A DNA stretch of 64,000 nucleotides from JADLCB01 sp964398315. Its GTDB lineage: Bacteria > Planctomycetota > Phycisphaerae > Tepidisphaerales > Tepidisphaeraceae. A model generated the notes under the pieces. The model saw only the letters and a list, made by a program, of their open reading frames with translations. It did not search any database and was not told the DNA's origin. Within the stretch, counting starts at the first letter, position 1, and each line of letters opens with the position of its first letter. Below are positions 8,356 to 18,150 of this stretch, piece after piece. Location of the stretch: positions 11,194-75,193 of the forward strand of contig CAYNMV010000012.1 of the NCBI GenBank assembly GCA_964398315.1, written 5' to 3'. The translations under genes were made by a program, and so were the position numbers.

Positions 8356-9882
8356 ATGGCAGTAAAGTTCGAGATCTATCGCGACGGGCAGCGGGTGTAC
8401 GATTTCAAGGCCGGCGGCGCCGTCGTCATTGGGCCTGAATCGGTTGCCATGCCCGGCGATATTGCCTTCACCGATGGCCTGCTCTACGTCGATCGCGCTG
8501 AAGAGACGGCGATCGGCGTGGGGTTGCTGTGGGATGTGGGGGACATCGGCTCGTTCCACCTGGAAACCACCCGCCTGCGCCACCGCGCCAAGCCGTATAA
8601 CCTCAATGTCGAGCTGGCCCGCTTCCGCCTGATGAAGATCGTGCAGAAGCAGGAAGACTGGAACCTGTTCGACTTTCCCCGGGCCGAGAAGTTCTCCCAG
8701 ATGATCCGCGAGGCCCAGTCGCTGTTCGCCGATGCCCTGGCGCGGCTGGAGGAGCCTGGCGAGGCTGCAAAGCTGGCCGACCAGGCGCTGGCCAAGGCCA
8801 TCGACTTGAGCGAGCAGTTGGCGCTGTTCCATGCTGACCTGCTCATCAACCGCCGCCGCACGCAGGGGCAGTTCGTCAAGCACATCTTCGGCTGCCGGAT
8901 CGACCCGGCGGTGCAGAACGAGAAGTACCGCGAGACGCTGATCAGCAATTTCGACTACGCCATCGTGCCGCTGCCCTGGAAACAGATGCAGCCGGAGGAG
9001 GAGCGCTTCGACACAGCGGCGGTGGACAGCTGGCTGGAGAGTCTCAATCGCAAGCGGCTGCCGGTGATCGCCGGCCCGCTGGTCCGCCTCGATGATGCCT
9101 CGGTGCCGGACTGGATGGCGCTGTACGAGGAAGACTACGATACCCTGCGCGAGCTGGCTTACAGCTATGTTGCCAAGATGGTGCAGCGCTACCGCAAGGC
9201 GGTATCGATCTGGAATGTGGCGGCGGGGCTGAGCGCCAACAAGCTGTTTCACCTGAGCTTCGAACAGATCATCGAGCTGACGCGGATGCTGGTCAGCCAG
9301 GTGAAGAATGTGCTGCCCAGCGCCAAGACCCTGGTGACGATTTCGCACCCGTTTGGTGAGTACCACGCCGACCGCCCCCATACCGTCCCGCCGATGCTGT
9401 ATGCCGAGATGGTGGCACAGGCGGGGATCGGATTTGAGGCCTTCGGGCTGGAGATCGAGATGGGGGTGCCTGAAACCGGCCATTTTGCCCGCGACCTGTT
9501 CCAGCTTTCATGCCTGCTGGACAAGTTCAGTACGCTGGGTCGGCCGGTCTTCCTCACCGCGGTCTGCGCGCCGGGCAAGGCGACAACCGATCCCAGCGAC
9601 TGCTCCGGCGGCCAGCTTGATCCTGAACTGGCCGGCCGCTGGCATCGGCCGTGGGATCCGGCCCTTCAGGCCGAGTGGATGGAAGCGGTTTATCGCCTGG
9701 CACTGAGCAAGCCGTATATCGAGAGCGTTGCCTGGTCGAACCTGGCGGATGTGCGCCAGACCCTGCCGGCCGGCGGGCTGCTCGATGACCTGCTGCAGCC
9801 GAAGCCGGCCTTTACGAAGCTCCAGGAGATGCGCAAGACCTTCTCCGCGTTCGCCGGCAGCAATCGCCGCGGCGGCGTGTAG
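8356..9882 (+). CDS. GH10-like (xylanase-fold) protein, probably without normal glycosidase activity
   Basis: A protein of 508 residues without a signal peptide. The N-terminal 170 residues resemble a beta-sandwich, followed by a TIM-barrel region that recalls glycoside hydrolase family 10 and closely resembles planctomycete proteins annotated as endo-1,4-beta-xylanase. Where GH10 enzymes have the acid/base glutamate in a WDVVNE-type motif, this protein reads SIWNVAAGL (9205-9231), so that Glu is absent. LEIEMG (9448-9465) may sit at the nucleophile strand. The lack of secretion signal and missing Glu argue against a secreted xylanase. The start is the ATG before AVKFEIYRDG, with a weak GGA upstream. 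Substrate unknown. Confidence 0.7.
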   Translation: MAVKFEIYRDGQRVYDFKAGGAVVIGPESVAMPGDIAFTDGLLYVDRAEETAIGVGLLWDVGDIGSFHLETTRLRHRAKPYNLNVELARFRLMKIVQKQEDWNLFDFPRAEKFSQMIREAQSLFADALARLEEPGEAAKLADQALAKAIDLSEQLALFHADLLINRRRTQGQFVKHIFGCRIDPAVQNEKYRETLISNFDYAIVPLPWKQMQPEEERFDTAAVDSWLESLNRKRLPVIAGPLVRLDDASVPDWMALYEEDYDTLRELAYSYVAKMVQRYRKAVSIWNVAAGLSANKLFHLSFEQIIELTRMLVSQVKNVLPSAKTLVTISHPFGEYHADRPHTVPPMLYAEMVAQAGIGFEAFGLEIEMGVPETGHFARDLFQLSCLLDKFSTLGRPVFLTAVCAPGKATTDPSDCSGGQLDPELAGRWHRPWDPALQAEWMEAVYRLALSKPYIESVAWSNLADVRQTLPAGGLLDDLLQPKPAFTKLQEMRKTFSAFAGSNRRGGV

Positions 9883-9939
9883 CCGGCGGCGCCATGTCTG
9901 TCCCGGGCCGCGGCGGATCCGATCCCGAGAGAGCGCGGC

Positions 9940-10356
9940 ATGCCGATGAATCCTGCCAACCCCGCCCGCTCGCACGGCTGGACAGCGGCCCAGCAATCGG
10001 TGCTGATCGCACTGGCCGCCGCGCTCCTGGCCTACGCGAGCGTCCTGGCCGTGTGGCATCGCGCATCGATTACCGATCCGCCGCCCCCACAGGGCAGCCG
10101 GGCGCATCTGCTGCTGACCCGACTCGATCCCAACACCGCACCGGCGCATGAGCTGGCGATGATTCCACAGATCGGCCCCGTGCGGGCCAGTGCGATTGTT
10201 GAGTACCGCCAGCGCATCCAGCGCTTTGATCCATCCGCCATCCCCTTCACGCGCCCCGAGGACCTGCTGCGCGTCAAGGGTATTGGCGTCTCACTGATGA
10301 ACCATATGCGGCCGCACCTGATGTTTCCCCCGCCACAGTCGCCACCTGGGTCTTGA
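9940..10356 (+). CDS. Membrane-anchored ComEA-like helix-hairpin-helix protein
   Basis: A protein of 138 residues. Residues 19-41 form one membrane segment, followed by a short Pro-rich linker and a tandem helix-hairpin-helix unit: LDPNTAPAHELAMIPQIG and, nearer the end, LLRVKGIG. ComEA proteins use this layout to hold double-stranded DNA at the outer face of the membrane during uptake, and related HhH proteins also occur beside secretion genes. A purine-rich GAGAGAG lies upstream; a second ATG two codons in is equally possible. A ComM-like ATPase and type IV pilus-like genes occur elsewhere in the window, which makes a DNA-uptake role conceivable. Confidence 0.75.
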   Translation: MPMNPANPARSHGWTAAQQSVLIALAAALLAYASVLAVWHRASITDPPPPQGSRAHLLLTRLDPNTAPAHELAMIPQIGPVRASAIVEYRQRIQRFDPSAIPFTRPEDLLRVKGIGVSLMNHMRPHLMFPPPQSPPGS

Positions 10357-10465
10357 GACAGGATGCCGGGAGATGGCCGCCACCGGCGCGTTGGCGGCTT
10401 GCGGGTCGATCTGCACCAGCCCATCGCCTTTCATTCAGGGCACAACGCGCGGGGTGAAGCCGCAC

Positions 10466-13400
10466 TTACAGCTTGATGATCTGCCGCGCGGAGAGGAATG
10501 CAAGGTAGACCGCCGTAACCGGCAGTTTCGTTGCACGCTCGATGGCCTGGCGATAGATCTCAACCTGTCGGCGGTATTGCTCGCGACGCTGCTCGATGCC
10601 GGCGGCGTCCACGCGATCAGTCTTGTAGTCGATGATCGTGCAGCCTTGGGGTTCGAGGAGCATCAGGTCGATCCGGCCGCGAACCATCAGGCGATCCAGC
10701 GGATCCTCGGCCGGCTGGTCGCAGCCGGGATGCTCGGTTGCCAGGTAGAAAGGCTGTTCGCGAATGAGGTCCATCGCCCGCCGGGTCAGCAGTTGGCCGA
10801 GTTCACTGCCCAGGAACCATTGGATGCTCGCCAGGTCAACCAGTTCCGCCTGCTCCCGGGTCAGGAATCGCCGGGCGACCATCTGCTCGATCTGTGCGCG
10901 CAGGGCCGGCTCATCGGCCGCTGCGGCGAAATCCAGGTGCTGGAGCACCAGGTGGGTTGCCGTCCCGCGATCCGTTGCTCCCAGCTTCGTTCCAGCCACG
11001 CACCGCGGCAGCTTCAGTCGTCCATCGCGCCCGGCCGCTTCCGCCTGCGCTGTTGATCCTTCACCGTCTGCCACTTCGCGTGGTGGAGAGTGTAAGTGCT
11101 GCGCATCCGGCCCATCATCAGCGGCGTCGGCATAGTCCCCGTAATCGGTTGCCGCGACAGTCGCCGGACGCAGGCAGTGCTCGTGATGGCGATAGCGGAA
11201 CGTCACGCGCTCGATCACCGCATCGGCCACGGCATCCCGCGGCGGAGGCGGATCAAGCGGGCGCAGCGCTGCCAGATCCTTTCGGCGATCATCCGTGGCC
11301 ACTGCCTCGCGCGGCATCGCCATCAGGTTGGCGACCTCCCCGGCTGAGTAGGCGGTCATCGCGATCGGTTGCTGCGCGGCTGTCGCCACCGCCACCGGCC
11401 CGATCCACTCCAGCATGCTCCCCGCACCGATCACATTGGACAGCGGCAGGGGCCCTTCATGCCCGGCCCAGCGCTGCTGCCAGCTCTCGCGCTTTCTGGC
11501 ATCACAGGTGCCGATCATCACCAGGTGCTCCTTGGCCCGGGTCATGGCGACGTACAGCAGCCGCAGTTCCTCGGCCATGGCAGCGCGGTGCATGCGGTCC
11601 CTGACCGCAACGTGCCCCAGAGAGGGATAGATGACTTTGCGGGTTTCATCGATCACCTTCAGCCCCAGTTGTGCCTCGCGATCAACCAGGATCGAGCGCT
11701 GCACATCCTGGAGATTGAACTTCTTGCCCAGGTCCGGCAGGAACACCACAGGGAACTCCAGCCCCTTGCTGCGGTGGATGCTCATGATGCGCACCGCGTT
11801 CTCCGCCTGGCTGGCCAGCGACGGCTGGCCGATGTCCCTCTGCTCCTGCAGGCTGGTGAGGAACTGGAGGAAGCGGTAAAGGCTCTGGCGGCGGAAGCTG
11901 CCAAACTGGCGGGCACGCTCGTGCAAATGCAGCAGGTTTGCCTGGCGCTGTTCACCATCTTCAAGCCCGGCGGTGTAGGCGAGGTAGCCGGTTTCGTCGT
12001 AAATCTGCCAGATCACCTCGGCCAGCGGGCGCTTCATGGCCGCGTCGCGCCAGCGGGCGAGCTGGGCCAGGCAGTCACGCAGGTGTGCGGCCAGTTCGTC
12101 CTGCTGCTCTTCGGCGTAGCGCACAACCGCCTGGTGGAATGGCACCGGATTCTCCCGGTCGTTGTACGCCAGCCGGATGCGCGCCAGGGCATCATCGGCC
12201 ATCGGCAGCATCGCCAGCGGGCTGCGCAGCACCGCCACCAGCGGCAGGTCCTGGCGCTGGTTGTCCAGCACATGCAACAGCGACAGCATGTCACGCACTT
12301 CAATCGATTCGAAGAACCCCGCACCACTGTCGCAATGGACCGGAATGCCGTAGCGCCGCAGGATCGAGGCAAACTGCTCCGCTTTGTAACGCAGCGCCCG
12401 CAGCAGGATAACGCAATCACCGTACTCCATCGGCCGCGGGGTAAATCCATCGCCGTGACGCTCCATCACGGTCATGCGCGGTCCACCGGTCAGGCCCATC
12501 ATCTCGCGCAGACAGCGGACAATCAGCATCGCCTCAAAATCGCTGCGATCCAGGTCGGTGTGGCTGGCCGGGGCGGGGGCATCCTCCTCGGCCATGTCCG
12601 GCGGCGGCAAGAGGTGCAACTCAATTGGCGCGCCCCGGAAACTTTGCTTGCCATCTCCTTCGCCGTACGCCGCACCCGGCACCAGGCGATGCCGCTCGTC
12701 GTAATCGATCTCGGCGGCGGATTTGTACATCAGCCGCTCAAAGACCTGGTTGATCGCATCCAGCAGGGGTTTGCGGCTGCGGAAGTTGGCCCGCAGGTCG
12801 ATCACCCGCACCCCATCGTCCGGCCCGGCAGAACGGTACTGGGCTTCGCGCTCGAGGAAGCGCTGCGGCTCGGCCAGGCGGAAGCGGTAGATGCTCTGCT
12901 TCACATCGCCAACGCAGAACAGGTTGGACGCATCGCTTGGCGTGCGGCAGAGGCATTCACGGCTCACCAGGCGCAGGATTGCATCCTGTACCTGGTTGAT
13001 GTCCTGGTACTCATCCACCAGTACATGGCGGTAGGCGCGATGGCAGGAGCGGGCAACATCAGAAGGGGTCAGATTCCTGCGGTCATCATCGCACAGGAGC
13101 TTCAGCGCCAGGCGCTCAAGATCAGAAAAATCCAGCCCGCGCGCTTCGCGCTTGGCCTGCGCGTAGCGCTGGGCGAAGTCATCCACCAGTTTCAGGAAGG
13201 CCTGGGCGTGGCCGAGCGTGGCCGCCATCGTCTGCTGCCATTCGGCCTCGGTGAAGCGCAGGTTGCCCCGGAGGGTATCGTCCTTGATCGCCTTCTGGGC
13301 GCGCTCAACCAGTGCCGCGGCCAGTTCCTTGCCCGGCACATCGCGGCTTGCTGACGGCCGGCGCGGGCACTCGAAGCTGCGCACCGTCGTGGCCATCGCA

Positions 13401-14200
13401 TCGTATCCTTCGGCCTCCAGGAGGCCGAGCCAGTCGGCCGCGGTGCTGGCCAGTTCCTGCACATAGCCGACATACTTGTCAAAGCCCGGCGGCATCGCCT
13501 GGATGGCGGCATCACACTCATCGACGATGCCGCGCAAGCGCTGTTGCGTCCAGCGCAGGTAGTAGCGCCCGAAGACGGATTCAGCCAGTGGCCGGGTCGC
13601 CGCCTGCTCAATGCGCTCGATCGCCGTGGCCAGCCATGCCTCCGGCTCGATCACGCTGCACAGAAGCTCGTGGGTGGAGACCACCAGCTGCATGATCATT
13701 TCGTCGTTGCCGCCGCCGTAGACATCCAGGAAGCGTTCAAATGCCGCATCCCCATCTTCATGGCGATCAAAAAAGAGCTGGCGCACCACTTCATCGCGCA
13801 TGAGCAGGGCTTCATCCTCATCCAGCACCTCGAAATCCGGGTCGAGATCGAGGCGGTGGAAGTGATGGCGCAGCAGGCGCATGCAGAAGCTGTGCAGTGT
13901 GCTGATGGTGGCGTGGTTCACCAGCTTGATCTGCCGCCGCAGATGCTCATCGGCGCTGCCGGCAGCGCGGCTGCGGATCGCCTGCTCGATGCGCGAGCGC
14001 ATCTCGGCGGCGGCCGGCTCGGTGAACGTTACCACCAGCAACTGGTTAACGTTGCAGCGCGGCTCGGCGTCGCATACCAGGTAGGCACAGCGCTCCGCCA
14101 GCACCGACGTCTTGCCCGATCCGGCCGCCGCGCTGACCAGCAGCGCCTTGCCGGTGGTGCCGATGGCCTCAAGTTGCTCGCTGGTCCATTTACGCGCCAT
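10466..14200 (-). CDS. addA: ATP-dependent helicase/nuclease subunit A (AddA)
   Basis: A protein of 1244 residues with a UvrD-type helicase and a C-terminal RecB-family nuclease. Seen in order: Walker A AAAGSGKTS near residue 24; VDEYQDINQVQ (motif II) near residue 398; GDVKQSIYRFR (motif III); RIMSIHRSKGLEFPVVFLP (motif V); and LLYVAMTRAKEHLV (motif VI). The nuclease motif IIDYKTDRVD lies near the C-terminus with its lysine intact. AddAB resects double-strand breaks to load RecA. The start MARKWTSEQ is chosen because GGGGGGAGG lies just before it. addB precedes it on the same strand, with 278 noncoding bases between. Confidence 0.95.
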   Translation of the reverse strand: MARKWTSEQLEAIGTTGKALLVSAAAGSGKTSVLAERCAYLVCDAEPRCNVNQLLVVTFTEPAAAEMRSRIEQAIRSRAAGSADEHLRRQIKLVNHATISTLHSFCMRLLRHHFHRLDLDPDFEVLDEDEALLMRDEVVRQLFFDRHEDGDAAFERFLDVYGGGNDEMIMQLVVSTHELLCSVIEPEAWLATAIERIEQAATRPLAESVFGRYYLRWTQQRLRGIVDECDAAIQAMPPGFDKYVGYVQELASTAADWLGLLEAEGYDAMATTVRSFECPRRPSASRDVPGKELAAALVERAQKAIKDDTLRGNLRFTEAEWQQTMAATLGHAQAFLKLVDDFAQRYAQAKREARGLDFSDLERLALKLLCDDDRRNLTPSDVARSCHRAYRHVLVDEYQDINQVQDAILRLVSRECLCRTPSDASNLFCVGDVKQSIYRFRLAEPQRFLEREAQYRSAGPDDGVRVIDLRANFRSRKPLLDAINQVFERLMYKSAAEIDYDERHRLVPGAAYGEGDGKQSFRGAPIELHLLPPPDMAEEDAPAPASHTDLDRSDFEAMLIVRCLREMMGLTGGPRMTVMERHGDGFTPRPMEYGDCVILLRALRYKAEQFASILRRYGIPVHCDSGAGFFESIEVRDMLSLLHVLDNQRQDLPLVAVLRSPLAMLPMADDALARIRLAYNDRENPVPFHQAVVRYAEEQQDELAAHLRDCLAQLARWRDAAMKRPLAEVIWQIYDETGYLAYTAGLEDGEQRQANLLHLHERARQFGSFRRQSLYRFLQFLTSLQEQRDIGQPSLASQAENAVRIMSIHRSKGLEFPVVFLPDLGKKFNLQDVQRSILVDREAQLGLKVIDETRKVIYPSLGHVAVRDRMHRAAMAEELRLLYVAMTRAKEHLVMIGTCDARKRESWQQRWAGHEGPLPLSNVIGAGSMLEWIGPVAVATAAQQPIAMTAYSAGEVANLMAMPREAVATDDRRKDLAALRPLDPPPPRDAVADAVIERVTFRYRHHEHCLRPATVAATDYGDYADAADDGPDAQHLHSPPREVADGEGSTAQAEAAGRDGRLKLPRCVAGTKLGATDRGTATHLVLQHLDFAAAADEPALRAQIEQMVARRFLTREQAELVDLASIQWFLGSELGQLLTRRAMDLIREQPFYLATEHPGCDQPAEDPLDRLMVRGRIDLMLLEPQGCTIIDYKTDRVDAAGIEQRREQYRRQVEIYRQAIERATKLPVTAVYLAFLSARQIIKL

Positions 14201-14478
14201 ATCGCACCTCCCCCCTGGTGAGCGGAGCAGAAAGATGGCCATGACGGCAGGTCACCAGCTTCCCTTCACCCGGAGACGCAGCATGTCGTGCAGCGCTCTG
14301 GCAGATGCTTTCCCCATGCCAGGCACCATGCTTATCCACCGGGGAAGGGTTGCTCGCAGCGCGGGGTTGCAGTCCGAGACGACGACCCGGCGCCCTCTGC
14401 GGTACCGGCCAGTCCTCGCGCTGCGCGTGCGGGCTGAAAACCCGGGCCGCGGGAGTGTTTATCCTGAGAGAAGCCCGC
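14201..14478. other. Unusually long spacer between addB and addA
   Basis: These 278 bases lie between genes that are usually adjacent or overlapping. I find no convincing gene. Short open frames crossing it have no ribosome site and no recognisable product. The GC-rich stretch at about 14410-14470 contains several local inverted repeats. The last 20 bases before addA contain its strong ribosome site. Confidence 0.4.
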
Positions 14479-17400
14479 CTATGCATCACTTCCCTCCTCC
14501 CCCAGCACGGTAGCGCGGTCCACGGGATCGATGAAGCGGTAGCTGTCGATGCCGGGCTGGAAGCGGCAGAGACTGCGGTAGCCGCAGCTGGCGCACGGGG
14601 ATTGGTCGTGCAGGCGATAGGGGGCCACGGCCACCTCACCGGCGATGATCCGATCGGCCAGATCGGCCAGCCGCTGCTTGACCAGATCGAGCATCTTCTG
14701 CAATTCCGCTGCGGCGACGACATCGCGGCTGGTCTTGCTGATGTTGCCGTCCTTGTTGATCGAAACGGAAAACACCCTGGAGCGCTGTCCCGGCGCCAGG
14801 CTGTGGTCCAGGTGTGTGAGAAACTCCTCGTTGAGGATCCCGCGCGGGCCCGGCCACAGGTGGAAGGATTCATCGTCCGGCGCCACGGCATCGTCCGGAT
14901 GGGCGATCGCCTCAAGCTGGCGCAGCAGCTTCACATAAAGCCCCGCCGCGGGGGTCAGGGGTGTGCCGGCCAGGTGGGCACCATGCATCTGAATCACGAG
15001 CATGGATGCCAGAAGCTGCAATGACAGGCCGTGGTAAACCCGGTCGAATGACAGCCCGCCGGGGCTGCCCATGCGGTAGTCGATCACGGCGAAGGCCGCC
15101 TCTTTCTCAATCAAATCAACCCGGTCGATCCGCCCGGTGAGCGCGACCTCATGCCCGGCAGGGGTTTGCACGGTCAGGGCGGGCAGCTTGGAGCGCTCCT
15201 CGCCGAAGCTCAGGTTGGTCCAGCGCGGTGTCAGTTCGCCCTGGGCGGCGATCACCTTCTGAGCGAGGGCGAACTCGTTGACAGAGGATTCGATCCGCGC
15301 CAGCAGATGCCGGTTGCGGGCGCTGCTCATCATCAGCTCACCGCGGAGGGTTTCGCCCACCTCGCGCGTGCAGCGGGCGATGAGCTCGCGGGCCAGTTCG
15401 GGCGGCATAGCGCTCAGATCGACCTTGCGGCGCAGCAGTTCGGTGATGAGTTTTTCGAGCGTCCGGTGATAGATGAGGCTCAGATCGAAAACGGTGGGAT
15501 CGGCATTGTGCCGGTCCTCCAGGCGCAGCCCATAGCGGATATAGTGCTTGAACGGACACTCGGCAAATGTCTCCACCTGCCGAACCGATGCACGCAGCGG
15601 CGGAGCGAAAAGAGCGGCGGCGGTGTCGGGGGCCAGCCTGGCATCGTTCGCATAGCTCAGGGCCTTCCACGCACGATAGCGCATGATGTCAATCGCATCC
15701 GACACCGGCTGATGACTCGCCAGCCAGTGGTACAACGCCGGCCAGGTCTGGCCGGCCGTTTCCGTGCCGGGAAGATTGGGCTGGCGCACCCAGCGCATCA
15801 GGGCGGTAACGAGCTGGCGGGGGGTGTTGATGTAGCGCGGATCATCCTGGCCGGGCCGGGGCAGGAGGATGGGCTGCCGGTCCGGCAGCAGCGCCCGCAC
15901 ATCGCGCCAGTAGGGGCTGGGCAGGGATTCCCGCCCGGCATCATCGCTTACGCTGCGCAGCAGGATCAGGCGCTCGCCGGCCCGTGTGAAGGCAAGGTAG
16001 GCCAGCAGATTCTCATCGAGCAACTGTCGTTCGCTGTCGGCCTGCACATCGATGGCACGATCGCGCAAGGTGCGGCGGTCGATGTCCGAGAGGATGGAAT
16101 CCTCACGCTGGGTGCGCGGGAAGATGCCATCGTTCAGGCCCAGTACGATCACCGCCCGCGTCCAGGTGGTGCGCGTGCGATCAACCGAGCCGACGATGAC
16201 CTGGTCAACCGTCGGGGGTGTCAGCCCCAGGTCGAACTGCTCCAGGCCGGCATCGAATATGCCCAGGAAATCATCCAGCGTTACCGCCTCATCGCCCAGC
16301 AGATCGACCATCTGATCGAACAGCTCCATCAGCTCGGTCCAGACCTGCTCGTGCTCGCCGCGCTCGTCGAGGTTGTGGGCGTGGCTGGCCTGCTGCATCC
16401 AGTCGGCGAGGCTGCTGCGCACGTTGAAGCGTTCCAGCAGATCACACAAAGCGCTGACATAGACTTTCAGGGGCTGGGGGCGACCACCGGCGAGCTGCTG
16501 TACCAGTGGCCGCAGCGGATCGACGAATCGGCGGCGCAGGCTGTCAGCCCGGGCCGCATCAGGCGGCACAAGCGGTATGCCGTATTCATCGGTTTCGCTG
16601 TGCAGCAGATGGCGGCGATAGCTCCAGGGATCGGGACTTGCCCACATCGATCCGTGAATGCGATGCTCGATGACATAGTTTTCCAGTTCATCGATTTCAT
16701 CGGCCGACAGCCCGGCCAGCCCGGATTTGAGGGCCGTCATCACTGCATCCTGCGGCCAGTCATGGCGGGCGATCAGCAGGGCGGAGCGTGTCAACTGCAA
16801 CAGCGGATGATGCGACACCGAGCGACGTCGATCCGCAAAAAACGGGATACCGTGCTCGCGGAAGCTGGCATCGATCAGTTCATGGTAGTCGTCCAGGTTA
16901 CGCATCAGCACCGCGATCTCGCGCAGGCGGTAGCCTTCGCGCAGGAGCTGGCGGATACACATGGCCGCGGCATCGGTCTCGACCCGGCGCGAGGGCGCTT
17001 CCAGCAGCATGACCGAGTCATCGGACGCGGCAGCAGCGGCTGCGCTGCCTGCTCCTGGCGTTTCGTGTGCCATGGCCGCCTCGATGGCGCTCAGGGCGGG
17101 CGACACGAACCGTCTGGGCTCATCCAGGCGGACCGGCTCATCCACCGCGATGTTGTTCTCATTCAGCGTGAAATAAAGCCGGCGATAAGCTCGCACGGTG
17201 CGGTGGAAGAGGCTCAGGTCATGTGGCAGGGCATGGGGATCGGCGAAGATGGGGTCGGCCGGATCGGCCAGCGTGGTGATGAACAGATCGCGGCACGTTC
17301 CTGCAATGGCAGCCAGTGCCCGGCGCTCAAAATCTGTGAAATCGAGGAATCCATCGACATAGACGCTGGCGTTTTTCAGCGCTGGCCCTGACTCGATGCA

Positions 17401-17982
17401 GGTCAAAACCTGCCGCATCCGGCGGTGGGGGTCCAGGCGATCCTGGCCGAGATACTGGCCGTAGGCGGTATACAGCAGGTGCAGGTCATGCAACTTGGCG
17501 GCCAGTGCCTGGACATCGGCATCGGATTCCTGCTTCGACTCCAGCTCCTGCAGCAATTCTGCCAGATCTTCAGCCCCTTTGCCGGCGCGCTCAAAATCGG
17601 CAAACGTATTGTCAATTCGTGCGGCCAGGCCGGCCTGGTGGGCACTGTCGGCGAAGAAGCGGAACTGGCTGGCGTGCTTGCGCAGCAGCAGGCGGAGGAT
17701 CATCTGCCTGCCATAGGCGGTGATGGCGGGCACGGCGTCGCCGCCGCAATCGGCCAGCACCTCGCGGCCAAGCTCCTCGAACGAGATCACCCTGCAACGC
17801 AGGAAGGCATCCAGCCCGCTGCCCACTGTCAGGAGGCGCTCGGCCTCGAAGGTGGCCTGGCGGGGCAGGATCCAAAGGATCGGCTCGCCCAGGGGCTGGG
17901 CGCGCATGGCAGCCACGATGCGGTCGATGCAGAACCGCGTCTTACCGCTGCCGGCGCGCCCGATGACAAAACGAACACTCAT
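14479..17982 (-). CDS. addB: ATP-dependent helicase/nuclease subunit B (AddB)
   Basis: A protein of 1167 residues. It opens with the Walker A loop GRAGSGKTRFC near residue 8 and has the long helicase-like body of AddB. The four cysteines that hold its iron-sulfur cluster are present: one in ETFAECPFKHYIRYG near residue 810 and three in CASCGYRSLC close to the C-terminus (CX2CX5C). The nuclease core reads GRIDRVDLIEKEAAFAVIDY and is followed by Arg rather than the usual catalytic Lys (codon at 15073-15075). AddB recognises Chi and cuts one strand in the classical complex; the substitution may weaken cutting. It is the first gene of the addB-addA unit and is divergent from rnr. Confidence 0.93.
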   Translation of the reverse strand: MSVRFVIGRAGSGKTRFCIDRIVAAMRAQPLGEPILWILPRQATFEAERLLTVGSGLDAFLRCRVISFEELGREVLADCGGDAVPAITAYGRQMILRLLLRKHASQFRFFADSAHQAGLAARIDNTFADFERAGKGAEDLAELLQELESKQESDADVQALAAKLHDLHLLYTAYGQYLGQDRLDPHRRMRQVLTCIESGPALKNASVYVDGFLDFTDFERRALAAIAGTCRDLFITTLADPADPIFADPHALPHDLSLFHRTVRAYRRLYFTLNENNIAVDEPVRLDEPRRFVSPALSAIEAAMAHETPGAGSAAAAAASDDSVMLLEAPSRRVETDAAAMCIRQLLREGYRLREIAVLMRNLDDYHELIDASFREHGIPFFADRRRSVSHHPLLQLTRSALLIARHDWPQDAVMTALKSGLAGLSADEIDELENYVIEHRIHGSMWASPDPWSYRRHLLHSETDEYGIPLVPPDAARADSLRRRFVDPLRPLVQQLAGGRPQPLKVYVSALCDLLERFNVRSSLADWMQQASHAHNLDERGEHEQVWTELMELFDQMVDLLGDEAVTLDDFLGIFDAGLEQFDLGLTPPTVDQVIVGSVDRTRTTWTRAVIVLGLNDGIFPRTQREDSILSDIDRRTLRDRAIDVQADSERQLLDENLLAYLAFTRAGERLILLRSVSDDAGRESLPSPYWRDVRALLPDRQPILLPRPGQDDPRYINTPRQLVTALMRWVRQPNLPGTETAGQTWPALYHWLASHQPVSDAIDIMRYRAWKALSYANDARLAPDTAAALFAPPLRASVRQVETFAECPFKHYIRYGLRLEDRHNADPTVFDLSLIYHRTLEKLITELLRRKVDLSAMPPELARELIARCTREVGETLRGELMMSSARNRHLLARIESSVNEFALAQKVIAAQGELTPRWTNLSFGEERSKLPALTVQTPAGHEVALTGRIDRVDLIEKEAAFAVIDYRMGSPGGLSFDRVYHGLSLQLLASMLVIQMHGAHLAGTPLTPAAGLYVKLLRQLEAIAHPDDAVAPDDESFHLWPGPRGILNEEFLTHLDHSLAPGQRSRVFSVSINKDGNISKTSRDVVAAAELQKMLDLVKQRLADLADRIIAGEVAVAPYRLHDQSPCASCGYRSLCRFQPGIDSYRFIDPVDRATVLGEEGSDA

Positions 17983-18150
17983 GGCCCCTCAGCACAGGTC
18001 GAATCTGACCCTGACAAATGAGGGTAACACGAAACGGGAATGCTACAAAGGGAAGATGGGGCGGCGGCGGGGGCCAGGGGTTGCGGTTTGGTGCCGGGCG
18101 ACCCACGGAGCGTTCCGTTTTTGACCTGTAATCGGGTAGCATGCCCCGCA

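Noticed and set aside
11369..13354. A 661-codon open frame on the plus strand opposite addA
   Set aside because: It mirrors addA codon structure in a GC-rich genome, has no recognisable domain, and addA motifs occupy the other strand throughout.
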